Assembly: GCA_903904765.1 (NCBI GenBank) | Contig: CAIVEA010000824.1 | Coordinates: 1-15,528, forward strand | Length of the DNA: 15,528 bases | From: an uncultured Chloroflexota bacterium | GTDB taxonomy: Bacteria; Chloroflexota; Anaerolineae; Aggregatilineales; Phototrophicaceae | Direction: 5' to 3' | In this document: positions 1 through 7,155 of the stretch, piece after piece | How positions within the stretch are numbered: the stretch's first letter is position 1 | How the letters are laid out: each line of letters opens with the position of its first letter | Notes under the pieces: generated by a model | Databases searched by the model: none | What the model was told of the DNA's origin: nothing | Seen by the model: only the letters and a program-made list of their open reading frames with translations | Made by a program: the position numbers and the translations under genes

Positions 1-470
1 CCCGCTGGCAAATGCTCACCAAAGTGTACCAATGAGGCGATCAGCGCCGGATTCTGGATGACCTGCGCCTCGTCAATCACCAGCGCCAGAGAATAAGGCA
101 GAGAGGCCAACGCATCCCGCAGCGCATCAAAAAAAGCGTCCGATAGGCGATCCCGATCATGCGAGAGCAGCAGAGACGGTGTTTCGGCAACCAGTGGCTG
201 AATCAAGCCGAGCATCCCCAGCAGGAATGACCAGAGAGTAGGCGGAGAATTATCTTCGTGAGCCGTCATCGCCATCCAGCAGACCGCGCCCGGAAAAGCC
301 GTCGCCCACTGCATCGCCAGTGTGGTTTTGCCTGCGCCCGCGGGCGCAACCAGCGCCAGTACCGGCGATTCCCCGAAACCAGCCAGCAAGCGCGGACGGT
401 CAATCAGCGTGCCGCGCACCGTCGGCAGATTGAGCTTGAGTGGTGGCGAAATGCGTTTGGGTCGAGCCAT
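1..470 (-). CDS. MalT/LuxR-type STAND ATPase transcriptional regulator, N-terminal part (cut by window edge)
   Basis: Translating the minus strand from the ATG at 468-470 gives an uninterrupted frame of about 156 residues that runs off the left edge. It begins MARPKRISPPLKLNLPTVRG, has a Walker A motif PAGAGKTT at residues 43-50 and a Walker B strand LALVIDEAQ near 128-136. This is the N-terminal NTPase module of MalT-like regulators, which in the family continues into TPR-like repeats and a C-terminal LuxR DNA-binding domain; those parts lie outside the window. The sequence is clearly paralogous to the protein encoded at 889-3495: both share LKLNLP, LIDRPRLL, PGAVCW and the Walker motifs. 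The two genes diverge from one AT-rich spacer. No Shine-Dalgarno is visible before the ATG. The ligand and targets cannot be read from this fragment. Confidence 0.88.
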   Translation of the reverse strand, partial: MARPKRISPPLKLNLPTVRGTLIDRPRLLAGFGESPVLALVAPAGAGKTTLAMQWATAFPGAVCWMAMTAHEDNSPPTLWSFLLGMLGLIQPLVAETPSLLLSHDRDRLSDAFFDALRDALASLPYSLALVIDEAQVIQNPALIASLVHFGEHLPA

Positions 471-888
471 GAGAATTAAAACTTGATTATCCTATTTTAT
501 AAATTTATCAAAAAAAAGAACGCCTATAACATAAAAGCATGTCTCTATTATCCCATTATCAGTTGAGAAAGTTTAATTAAAGTTTGTTTTGCTCCGAATC
601 TTAATGATTGTGCCGGGCAAGATGTCCTCCCCTTTTTCAGCTCAAGTGATAGGCGATGAAATGACAAACAGTACGTACTCGCAGTTGTACGAAACGGGTA
701 CTGATACACTGGAGGAAAATGATGTTTGTATTTTCTCTCAATCCCTTCGCGATAAAGAACCACCTTTTAATGTACCGAATGACAAACCTCTGAACGCTTA
801 CTTTTCTGGCATAGATCATTGCTTAGAAACCTATAGAAAAATGGTATACAATTCCAAATATCTTGTATAACATTGTGTTACGGTTGAC
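471..888. promoter_or_regulatory. AT-rich divergent intergenic region between two paralogous regulators
   Basis: This spacer is much richer in A and T than the flanking genes and separates the starts of two divergent MalT-like regulators. It contains a perfect 10-base palindrome ATAAATTTAT (499-508), a second perfect palindrome AGTACGTACT (670-679), and an inverted repeat TAACA-ttg-TGTTA (868-880) ending 8 bases before the ATG at 889. A TATAAC hexamer at 866-871 could be a -10 box for that gene. The palindromes are candidate operator half-sites; which protein binds them is unknown. A doubtful small ORF lies at 661-870. Confidence 0.55.
661..870 (+). CDS. Doubtful small ORF, 69 aa, unknown
   Basis: An open frame starts at ATG 661 (MTNSTYSQLYETGTD...) and ends with TAA at 868-870, 18 bases before the downstream regulator. 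The frame is open further upstream, to an earlier possible start at 589. It has no recognisable domain, signal peptide or membrane segment. Third codon positions are mostly A/T, like the surrounding spacer and unlike the GC-rich neighbouring genes, so codon use does not support coding. Two other open frames overlap it on the minus strand. It may be chance in AT-rich sequence, or a recently acquired or regulatory small gene; conservation would decide. Confidence 0.22.
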   Translation: MTNSTYSQLYETGTDTLEENDVCIFSQSLRDKEPPFNVPNDKPLNAYFSGIDHCLETYRKMVYNSKYLV

Positions 889-3495
889 ATGTCGAAAAGT
901 AGTAAACATTCACACACACCCTCCCCACTAAAGCTGAATCTCCCTAGTCAACGGGGAATCCTGATTGACCGCCCGCGATTGCTGACCACGTTTTCGTTGG
1001 CTGAATGGATTGCGATTCTCTCGCCAGCGGGGTCTGGTAAAACCACACTGGTGCAACAGTGGGCAGAAGCCTATCCGGGTGCGGTCTGCTGGGTGGCGCT
1101 CTCTCCACAAGACGACGACCCACCGGCTTTCTGGTCGTATGTGCTGCGCCTACTAGGGTTCATTATACCACTTTCGGATATTCCGGCGCTATTGCTGGCG
1201 CAGCAAGGCGGCAACGTGAACGAAACTTTTGTAGACGCGCTGCTGAGGGATTTGCGAGCTTTTGAACACCCTCTGTTGCTGGTGCTGGATGATGTGCAGT
1301 GGATTCAACATCCGGCGCTGGTGCAATCACTGACATCTCTGGCGGGGGCGCTGCCCTCGCGAATGCAGGTGGTCATGGTCGGGCGATCACTGGCCGCCGC
1401 GCTGCAAGCCGGGGCGCTGGTGCTGAACGATCTGGCGTTCACCCATGAGGAAACCGTGCAAATCCTCAGTGTGAATCCTTCGCAAGTCCCGTCTCCAGAA
1501 CGTATTGCGCGGATCATGCAGGAGACGGAAGGTTGGGTGATGGGTATTAAGCTGGCGGCGCTGGCGATCAGCCGGGGCGACCCCTCACTCGAACAGGCTG
1601 CCAACTATTCCTTCCACTATTTGATGGATGAAGTCCTGCGTGCCCTGCCGCCTGACCAACGGGAGTTTATCGAGCGCACCTGTGCCTGCGAGGTACTGTC
1701 CCCCGAATTGTGTGATGCACTGATCGGACGAACAGACAGCCTAGCCTATCTGGAAACGCTGGTCAATGTAGGGATGTTCGTCACACTCGTCCGCGAGCAA
1801 CCGCCTACCTATCGTTACCATGCTTTGTTCCGGGAGGTGCTGCTTAAACAGATGCAGCATGACCAACCGGAGGTGCTGCGCGAAACGCATCGGCGGGCGG
1901 CGGGCTGGTATGCGTCCACCGGACAGTACCGCGAAGCCGCCTATGAAGCCAATGCCTGTGGCGATCTGTACCTCACCGCCCGCTATGCGCTGGACGCTTC
2001 AAAGCAGCTTATTACCTACAGCGATTCCAGTGCGTTCCGGGACTGGTTGGCGCAATTCCCGCCGCATGTGCTGGAGGAGCAACCGCGTTTGCGATTATTC
2101 GCGCTGATGGCCGCTGTGCTTGACCGCAATCGTGCCGCCGCACAAGCCCATCTGGATGCGCTGCTGGCAAGGCCAGATGCGAAAGAATGGACAGGCGAAA
2201 TCGAGATGGCGCACGCCTATCTGACATGGTATTTCCAGCCCGATTCGGGGGCAACCATCCCGCAGCTGCAAGAAGCATTGAAGCATCTACAGCGCGATAC
2301 GCTCTACACTCATGCGCTGGAACTGCTGTCGCGGTTGTATGAAGTGCAGAAGCAGCCCGCAAAGGCGCTGGATACTTTGCAGCAGGCCTACTGTGTGGCT
2401 CAAGAAATCGGCAGCCCCGCGCTTCGCCTGCATGTCGCCAGCAGTTTGATGTATATCCACAACCTGACAGGCGATCTGGAAGCTCTTCAGCAATTAGCCG
2501 AAGACTCGATGGCGGCAATCGCCCATGACCGGGCGGGATTGGGGCAGGTAGTGGTGGATATCGAGCGTGGAATCCGCCGCAAATGGGCGGGGGCGCTCCT
2601 TCAGCGGGGCGAAGTGGAGAGTGCCGCCGAAGTGTTAAAACCTGCACTGACGCATAGCGGGCAGATTCAGCCGCGTTTGCTGTGGCAGTTGTACACCCGT
2701 CAGGCCGAAATTTGTGCATTTCAGGGCGATTTTGCTGCGATGGAGCAATATTTTGCGTATGCGCGGTTGCTTCAGGAAGGGATTGAAGAACTTCACCCGC
2801 ACTACGAAGGGGTAATGGGAACCTTGTTTGAAGCCCAACGGGCGCGCACACTCTTGCGCTGGGAGCGCGTGGATATTGCCCAAAGCTGGTTGCAACGTGA
2901 CCCGCCTGCGAACCCGGAAATCCTGTTCGCCTATCTGGTGGCGCATGTCCCCCCCCATGCGCTGATCGTTGTGGGCGACTATGCCCGAGCCTTAGAGATG
3001 ATCGAGGTGGTAGTTGCGGGTTATGCCCGCCGCAACATGCATGCCGCTGTCGCCCAGACACTGGCGTTGAAGGCGCTGGCCTATGACTGCATGGGCGATT
3101 CGGTGGCGGCATGTGCGGCGCTGGATGTGGTTCTGGCACAAACTTTACCTTCGGGGAATGTGTACCCGTTGGCACTGAAAGGGCTGTTTCCGTTCTTGCA
3201 GCAGTGTATCATCGCCTACTGGGAAGCGGGAGACGATGCCCGCGCCGATCATCTGTGCCGTGCCATACGCCTGTTGCAGGAAAAACCTCCGGCGCTGCCC
3301 GTTGATAGATTCACGCCAGCGGAGGCCGGTTTCATCGGGATGATTCTGGAAGGCTATACCAACGAGCAGATGATGGACGAAACCGGAACCAGCCTATCGA
3401 ACGTGCGCCACCGCTTGCAAGGGTTGTACGCCAAAATGCTGACGCACAACCGCGAAAAACTACAGGAACGACTGCGCGTGTATGCGTTGGATTAA
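889..3495 (+). CDS. MalT/LuxR-family STAND ATPase transcriptional regulator
   Basis: A complete 868-residue protein. The N-terminus carries an NTPase module with Walker A PAGSGKTT (residues 46-53) and Walker B LLLVLDDVQ (about 129-137). A winged-helix-like region follows, then a long alpha-helical stretch (about 330-780) rich in Ala and Leu and typical of the TPR-like sensor of MalT-type proteins. The last 65 residues (from FTPAEAGF, through EGYTNEQMMDET, to VRHRLQGLYAKM) resemble a LuxR-type helix-turn-helix but have diverged: the usual T-x-R-E-x-E start and TVKxH recognition motif are not intact. MalT-like proteins are cytosolic, ATP- and inducer-dependent activators. It is divergent from a paralogous regulator (start at 470) and convergent with the gene ending at 3506. 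The start ATG lacks a Shine-Dalgarno. Targets are unknown; the partner promoter is the obvious candidate. Confidence 0.9.
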   Translation: MSKSSKHSHTPSPLKLNLPSQRGILIDRPRLLTTFSLAEWIAILSPAGSGKTTLVQQWAEAYPGAVCWVALSPQDDDPPAFWSYVLRLLGFIIPLSDIPALLLAQQGGNVNETFVDALLRDLRAFEHPLLLVLDDVQWIQHPALVQSLTSLAGALPSRMQVVMVGRSLAAALQAGALVLNDLAFTHEETVQILSVNPSQVPSPERIARIMQETEGWVMGIKLAALAISRGDPSLEQAANYSFHYLMDEVLRALPPDQREFIERTCACEVLSPELCDALIGRTDSLAYLETLVNVGMFVTLVREQPPTYRYHALFREVLLKQMQHDQPEVLRETHRRAAGWYASTGQYREAAYEANACGDLYLTARYALDASKQLITYSDSSAFRDWLAQFPPHVLEEQPRLRLFALMAAVLDRNRAAAQAHLDALLARPDAKEWTGEIEMAHAYLTWYFQPDSGATIPQLQEALKHLQRDTLYTHALELLSRLYEVQKQPAKALDTLQQAYCVAQEIGSPALRLHVASSLMYIHNLTGDLEALQQLAEDSMAAIAHDRAGLGQVVVDIERGIRRKWAGALLQRGEVESAAEVLKPALTHSGQIQPRLLWQLYTRQAEICAFQGDFAAMEQYFAYARLLQEGIEELHPHYEGVMGTLFEAQRARTLLRWERVDIAQSWLQRDPPANPEILFAYLVAHVPPHALIVVGDYARALEMIEVVVAGYARRNMHAAVAQTLALKALAYDCMGDSVAACAALDVVLAQTLPSGNVYPLALKGLFPFLQQCIIAYWEAGDDARADHLCRAIRLLQEKPPALPVDRFTPAEAGFIGMILEGYTNEQMMDETGTSLSNVRHRLQGLYAKMLTHNREKLQERLRVYALD

Positions 3496-3505
3496 AGTGC
3501 CGGAA

Positions 3506-3922
3506 TCAGCCGCGCACGTAGCGGTTGGGGGTTAGCCCCAGTTCGAGGATCGCCGCCCGCACCCGTGCCACATCCGCACTGTCGTCTGCGTCGCAGGTGC
3601 GTACCACGATCAAGCGCACATCGGGATCGGCCTGCCCCGGTGCGGGTGAGGTGCTGATCTTGGATTTGTAGCCCAGCCGTCCGGTCAGTGTAGCCTCTTT
3701 GATGAGCGCCCAATGTGAGTCCGACTGGCTGCGGGTGGTCAGAACAATCCAACCGCCAGCGCGAACGGTGGGCAGTGCTACTTCGGGGACGGGTTTGCAT
3801 TCCACCCAGTACCCCGCGTCCAGCGCCGAAGGGGTGGCCTGTGCATCATGCAACATGCGGGCGCGTTGCACCTGTTGAATCAATGCGAGGTTGGGGGCGG
3901 TGGGCTGTTGCGGGTCGGTCAT
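3506..3922 (-). CDS. Bles03/DUF1917-like small protein ('putative phosphothreonine lyase domain' family)
   Basis: A 138-residue cytosolic protein. Residues about 55-130 follow the pattern I recall for the Bles03 (DUF1917) family, which databases often label putative phosphothreonine lyase domain-containing: GGWIVLTTRSQSDSHW, then KEATLTGRLGYKSKISTS, then DVRLIVVRTCDADDSADVAR and VRAAILELGL. Family members usually continue into a conserved YKTDEDT-like tail; here the protein stops at LTPNRYVRG, so it is short at the C-terminus. The enzymatic label is not, to my knowledge, experimentally established for most members, so no reaction is claimed. The ATG follows the histidine kinase stop by 8 bases with no Shine-Dalgarno, suggesting co-transcription and probably translational coupling. 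It converges with the regulator ending at 3495, with only 10 bases between and no terminator seen. Confidence 0.72.
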   Translation of the reverse strand: MTDPQQPTAPNLALIQQVQRARMLHDAQATPSALDAGYWVECKPVPEVALPTVRAGGWIVLTTRSQSDSHWALIKEATLTGRLGYKSKISTSPAPGQADPDVRLIVVRTCDADDSADVARVRAAILELGLTPNRYVRG

Positions 3923-3930
3923 CGGTCGTT

Positions 3931-6036
3931 TTATTCTACTTTAGGAAGTATGCTGGTCATCTTACGCGCTTTCGAGTTCGTGGCTTTCTTGACTAAGGGC
4001 AGAGAGAAACCGAAGGTGCTGCCCGCGCCATAGATGCTGTGGAAGCGCAATGTCCCCTGATGCCGTTCGATGATGCTTTTGACAATGTGCAGCCCCAAGC
4101 CTGTACCTTTGATGGCGCGCGTTTCTTTGGACTGCGCCCTGAAGAACGGCTGGAACAGCTTATCCTGTTGGTCGTCGGGAATGCCGTAGCCACTATCCTT
4201 CACTTCAAAAATCACGAGCTTGTCTTCCATACGCAGGATGACATCAATCGTGCCACCATTCGGGGTGTATTTGATAGCGTTGTTAATCAGGTTGTCGGCG
4301 GTTTCGTGCAGCAGCGTGCGGTTGCCTTGAATATTCACCGGAGCATCCGTCACATGCAAACGCAGGTCTAGCGCCTTATCCCGCGCTTGCGGACGCAGCG
4401 AATCGCACACCGCCAGCACAATCGTCCGCAAGTCCAGATGTTCCATCGGCAGTTCCTGCGCCGCGCCCATGCGCTCCATCGTCAGGATATCGCGGGTAAT
4501 TTTGTCAATCCGGTCAGTCGCCTGCCGGATGATGCCGATATAGTCTTTCTGGCGAGAATCGAGCTTCTCGTCCAGTTCAATTTCCAGCAGTTGGATGTAG
4601 CCGGAGATCACGCCCAGCGGGTTACGCAGATCATGTGCCGCCACGCGGATGACCTGCGTCTTGAGTTGTTCCAGCGAACTCACCTGCTGGTACAGCCCTT
4701 GCAGTTCGGCCAACTGCTGCTGCGACACATCGTACAAACGGGCGTTATCCAGCGCCGAAGCCACCCGCGCCGCCAGTAGCTTAATCAGGTCGAAAATTTG
4801 CGGCGTAAAAGTGTCACGCTGGTTGGTCTGAACGTTCATCACGCCCATCAACCGATCCGCCGCAATGAGAGGTACGCTGATTTGCGCGACAGTATCCGTC
4901 ACATTGCGGATATATTCCGGGTCGAGCATGACATCTTTGACCAGTTCGGCTTTCCCGCTGCGGACGACGCGCCCGATCAGCCCTTTGCTAATGGGGATAC
5001 GCATCCCGATCATCGAGCTGGGGTAATTGCCGATGACGTGCGCCACCCACATCTGATTATGTTCGACCATGTGAATCGCCCCGGCGCTGGCGCGGCTCAG
5101 GCGAATGGCGGCATCCATAGCGATCTTCAGCACATAATCGAAACTGAGTACCTGTGTCAATTCCGCATCCACGCGCTGAATGATTTCCAGCCAGTTAATG
5201 TACTGGTCGCGCTCGACTTCGGCCTGCTTGCGCTCGGTGATGTCGCGCCCTACCGACTGGAACTCGCTCACCGTACCATCGCGTTCGATGATGGGGTAAT
5301 CCGTCCACTCCTGCCAGCGCACCTCGCCTGATGGCAGCACCACCCGATGTTCGTATAAGAACGGCACACCGCCTTCCGCCACCCGTTTGAAATGCTCCAG
5401 AATGGCGGAGCGATCGGCATCCAGCACCAGATTCAGGAAGCTCTTGCCGATGATTTCGTCCCGCCCAACACCGAAATAGCGGCAGTAGGCTTCGTTGGCA
5501 AAGGTGACGATGGTATCCGGCGTGCAGCGTGATACCAGCTCAAGTTGTTTATCCACCACGCTGCGGTAGCGGTCTTCGGATTTCCGCAGCGCTTCGCTCG
5601 TCTCTTTGGAGTCAGTGATGTCCACCGCTGTGATGAGGCTGGTGGGCGTGTCATCCAGCACAATATATTTCACGCTCAAGTCAATCCAGCGCAGTGCACC
5701 ATCTTTGCGGCGGATGCGAAACTCGAAGCGGGATGAAGGGCGGGGCGAAAGCTGGCGGTTGGCCTCCACCGCAGCACGGACGCGCTCGGCATCTTCGGGG
5801 ATGAGCAAATCATACAGGTCTATGCTGGCGAGTTCGGCCTGACTGTAACCGCTGACTGTTTCGAGATGATGATTGGCGTATACCAAGCGGTTATCACGCA
5901 TCAGGAACAGGATGGCTTCCATGTGTTCCGCCACCAAACGAAACTGAGCCTCGCTAATGGCCTCGACGCTGGTCATAGCGGTGGGTGAGATGGAAAGCAC
6001 AGTTGTTGGGCGCTGGCCCGTCATAGCGTTATCCAT
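3931..6036 (-). CDS. PAS-PAS-GAF soluble sensor histidine kinase
   Basis: A 701-residue protein with no membrane segment, so probably a cytosolic sensor kinase. Domains in order: PAS 1 (about 25-145, ending in the PAC-like VDITDSKETSEALRKSE), PAS 2 (about 152-270, ending VGRDITERK), GAF (about 285-432), a short coiled-coil linker, HisKA with H-box AAHDLRNPL and phospho-acceptor His468 (about 458-525), and HATPase_c (about 570-683). The ATP-binding domain keeps the N box (DNLINNAIKY, 581-590), G1 box (DSGYGIP, 614-620), F box (LFQPFF) and G2 box (GTGLGLH, 644-650), so catalysis looks intact. It would autophosphorylate His468 and pass phosphate to an unlinked response regulator, since none is adjacent. 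Signals for the PAS and GAF domains are unknown. The gene is followed 8 bases later by the Bles03-like gene. Confidence 0.95.
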   Translation of the reverse strand: MDNAMTGQRPTTVLSISPTAMTSVEAISEAQFRLVAEHMEAILFLMRDNRLVYANHHLETVSGYSQAELASIDLYDLLIPEDAERVRAAVEANRQLSPRPSSRFEFRIRRKDGALRWIDLSVKYIVLDDTPTSLITAVDITDSKETSEALRKSEDRYRSVVDKQLELVSRCTPDTIVTFANEAYCRYFGVGRDEIIGKSFLNLVLDADRSAILEHFKRVAEGGVPFLYEHRVVLPSGEVRWQEWTDYPIIERDGTVSEFQSVGRDITERKQAEVERDQYINWLEIIQRVDAELTQVLSFDYVLKIAMDAAIRLSRASAGAIHMVEHNQMWVAHVIGNYPSSMIGMRIPISKGLIGRVVRSGKAELVKDVMLDPEYIRNVTDTVAQISVPLIAADRLMGVMNVQTNQRDTFTPQIFDLIKLLAARVASALDNARLYDVSQQQLAELQGLYQQVSSLEQLKTQVIRVAAHDLRNPLGVISGYIQLLEIELDEKLDSRQKDYIGIIRQATDRIDKITRDILTMERMGAAQELPMEHLDLRTIVLAVCDSLRPQARDKALDLRLHVTDAPVNIQGNRTLLHETADNLINNAIKYTPNGGTIDVILRMEDKLVIFEVKDSGYGIPDDQQDKLFQPFFRAQSKETRAIKGTGLGLHIVKSIIERHQGTLRFHSIYGAGSTFGFSLPLVKKATNSKARKMTSILPKVE

Positions 6037-6375
6037 GAGTTCGCAGGCAAAGTATTTCAGCCTATATAATGGTTTCTCAACCTATTTTAACGCGAATTTT
6101 CACGATTGCCTCAAGAATTGACACAGAATATATGAATTTTAAGCGAAATGTTGTAATAAAAGCATGTGTTCATATTTTTGTTCATAACAATAGAAACAAA
6201 TCCTGTGGGATCGCAGGATAAAACCATCACCCTGCTTATGTTTACTTCAATCATTAAACCACAAATGCCTACTTATAACATTAATTTCAGCGTTATGTGA
6301 CAAAGAAGTTAGAAACACTTATGGATACTCGCTAAATTTACCTTGAATTTCGTAAATATTCATGCTCGTGCCAAC
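6037..6375. other. AT-rich intergenic region upstream of the histidine kinase
   Basis: About 340 bases without a supportable gene. The sequence is strongly AT-rich. It contains a 12-mer ATAAAAGCATGT (6156-6167) that also occurs at 531-542, a tandem GTTCATA pair 12 bases apart (6168-6174 and 6180-6186), and a small stem ATCCTG/CAGGAT (6200-6205 with 6214-6219). TTGAGA and TTATATA-like boxes on the minus strand near 6063-6082 could be kinase promoter elements, but no pair with convincing spacing stands out. Confidence 0.4.
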
Positions 6376-6402
6376 AAAAAAACCCGCGTTGGTGCGCGGG
6401 TT
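6376..6402 (-). terminator. Rho-independent terminator of the 6430-6873 gene
   Basis: On the minus strand the stem AACCCGCG/CGCGGGTT (6381-6388 with 6395-6402, loop of 6) is followed immediately by a run of seven Ts (6376-6382 as A on the plus strand, overlapping the stem base). It lies 27 bases after the stop codon at 6430. Confidence 0.88.
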
Positions 6403-6429
6403 CGCGGTTTATAGAGGCGCGGGTTAGGG

Positions 6430-6873
6430 TTATGAAGCGCGAGCCGGAGCCAATTCTTGCATGGCAATCATGCGGCTGGAGGGGTGCAGACCGCTGGCGA
6501 TGGCGCGTTGAGCGGCAATGACCGCTAACGAGCATGTCCCCATCGGGTTCGCTTCAAAGCTGGCACAGCAGGCGATCAGATGGCAGGCTTCCTGCGCCAG
6601 CAGCGCCGCCACGCCGGAGTCCAGCGTTTCCTGCCACTTCCACCATGTGCTAATGACCTGCGACGGGTTTTCGAGTACGTCCAGATCGAGCAAGAGCGCG
6701 ATGTCCCGCTGCTGGTCGAAAATGGCCTGATGCAGCGCCCATGCGTCCTGCGGGCCGCCCGGTTTCAGATGATAGCCGCGTCCATAGCGCGTTTGGAATA
6801 TGCTCGTCAATTCGATCAACTCCGCGATTTTCATGACGATGTGACGGGCGTTAGCGGTGTTCATCGGCAGCAT
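6430..6873 (-). CDS. Hypothetical protein, unidentified family
   Basis: A 147-residue protein I do not recognise. It is predicted to be mostly helical, with an acidic amphipathic start (MKIAELIELTSIF), a Trp-rich centre (ISTWWKWQETLD) and a Cys-containing segment with Cys97, Cys102, Cys103 and Cys114 (EACHLIACC, then NPMGTC). There is no signal peptide and no clear membrane segment. The coding strand is supported by GC-rich codon use and by a good terminator just downstream. A purine-rich stretch (AAGGGG, 6875-6880 on the minus strand) is too close to the first ATG at 6873, so the second ATG at 6864 may be the real start; ATG 6834 is a third option. It is transcribed divergently from the PyrK/PyrD-like pair, with an inverted-repeat-rich spacer between. 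No function is assigned. Confidence 0.7.
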   Translation of the reverse strand: MLPMNTANARHIVMKIAELIELTSIFQTRYGRGYHLKPGGPQDAWALHQAIFDQQRDIALLLDLDVLENPSQVISTWWKWQETLDSGVAALLAQEACHLIACCASFEANPMGTCSLAVIAAQRAIASGLHPSSRMIAMQELAPARAS

Positions 6874-6910
6874 ACCCCTTTCCTATAAAAGCACTCAACA
6901 GGGATGAGGC

Positions 6911-6937
6911 TTAACAGATCGTTAAACTTTATTTAAC
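6911..6937. promoter_or_regulatory. Candidate operator: tandem TTAAC/GTTAA inverted repeats
   Basis: The divergent spacer contains TTAAC-agatc-GTTAA (6911-6925) overlapping GTTAAA-cttta-TTTAAC (6921-6937). Together these make three half-sites in alternating orientation, two perfect inverted repeats each with a 5-base spacer. They lie about 40 bases upstream of the 6873 start and about 220 upstream of the PyrK-like start. The pattern fits a dimeric repressor or activator site; the binding protein is unknown. Confidence 0.4.
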
Positions 6938-7129
6938 AAATTCTAGCGGAATTATCTGGCAAATGCAATAGAGCAAAATGCCGGATTTTGTCTGGATTTT
7001 CGCCTGTTTCTTGCGTAAAAATGCACAATCGCCCTGCTTCTAGGGTGAGACATGTGCATCTGCTACGGCACGTTGAATTGTTAAGAACTTTCGATGGCAT
7101 CCGACTAGGCGCACAGACCCGTTTCGGGC

Positions 7130-7135
7130 TACAAT
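7130..7135 (+). promoter_or_regulatory. Possible -10 box of the PyrK/PyrD-like unit
   Basis: TACAAT lies 20 bases before the ATG at 7156, so initiation about 7 bases downstream would leave a very short leader. No convincing -35 hexamer is seen at the usual spacing, so this is tentative. Confidence 0.35.
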
Positions 7136-7155
7136 GCGCCATAGGTTTCACCGAT

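Noticed and set aside
2012..3175. A 387-codon open frame on the minus strand inside the large regulator
   Set aside because: It is antisense to a convincing MalT-like gene, is low-complexity (Pro/Arg/Ala/His-rich) and has no recognisable domain; a GC-rich shadow frame.
3524..3540. GGGG/CCCC stem near the convergent gene ends as a terminator
   Set aside because: It lies inside the Bles03-like coding sequence and has no T run on either strand.
6988..7155. Fifty-six extra N-terminal codons of the PyrK-like protein
   Set aside because: This stretch contains a -10-like box, and its translation is rich in His/Arg without family resemblance.
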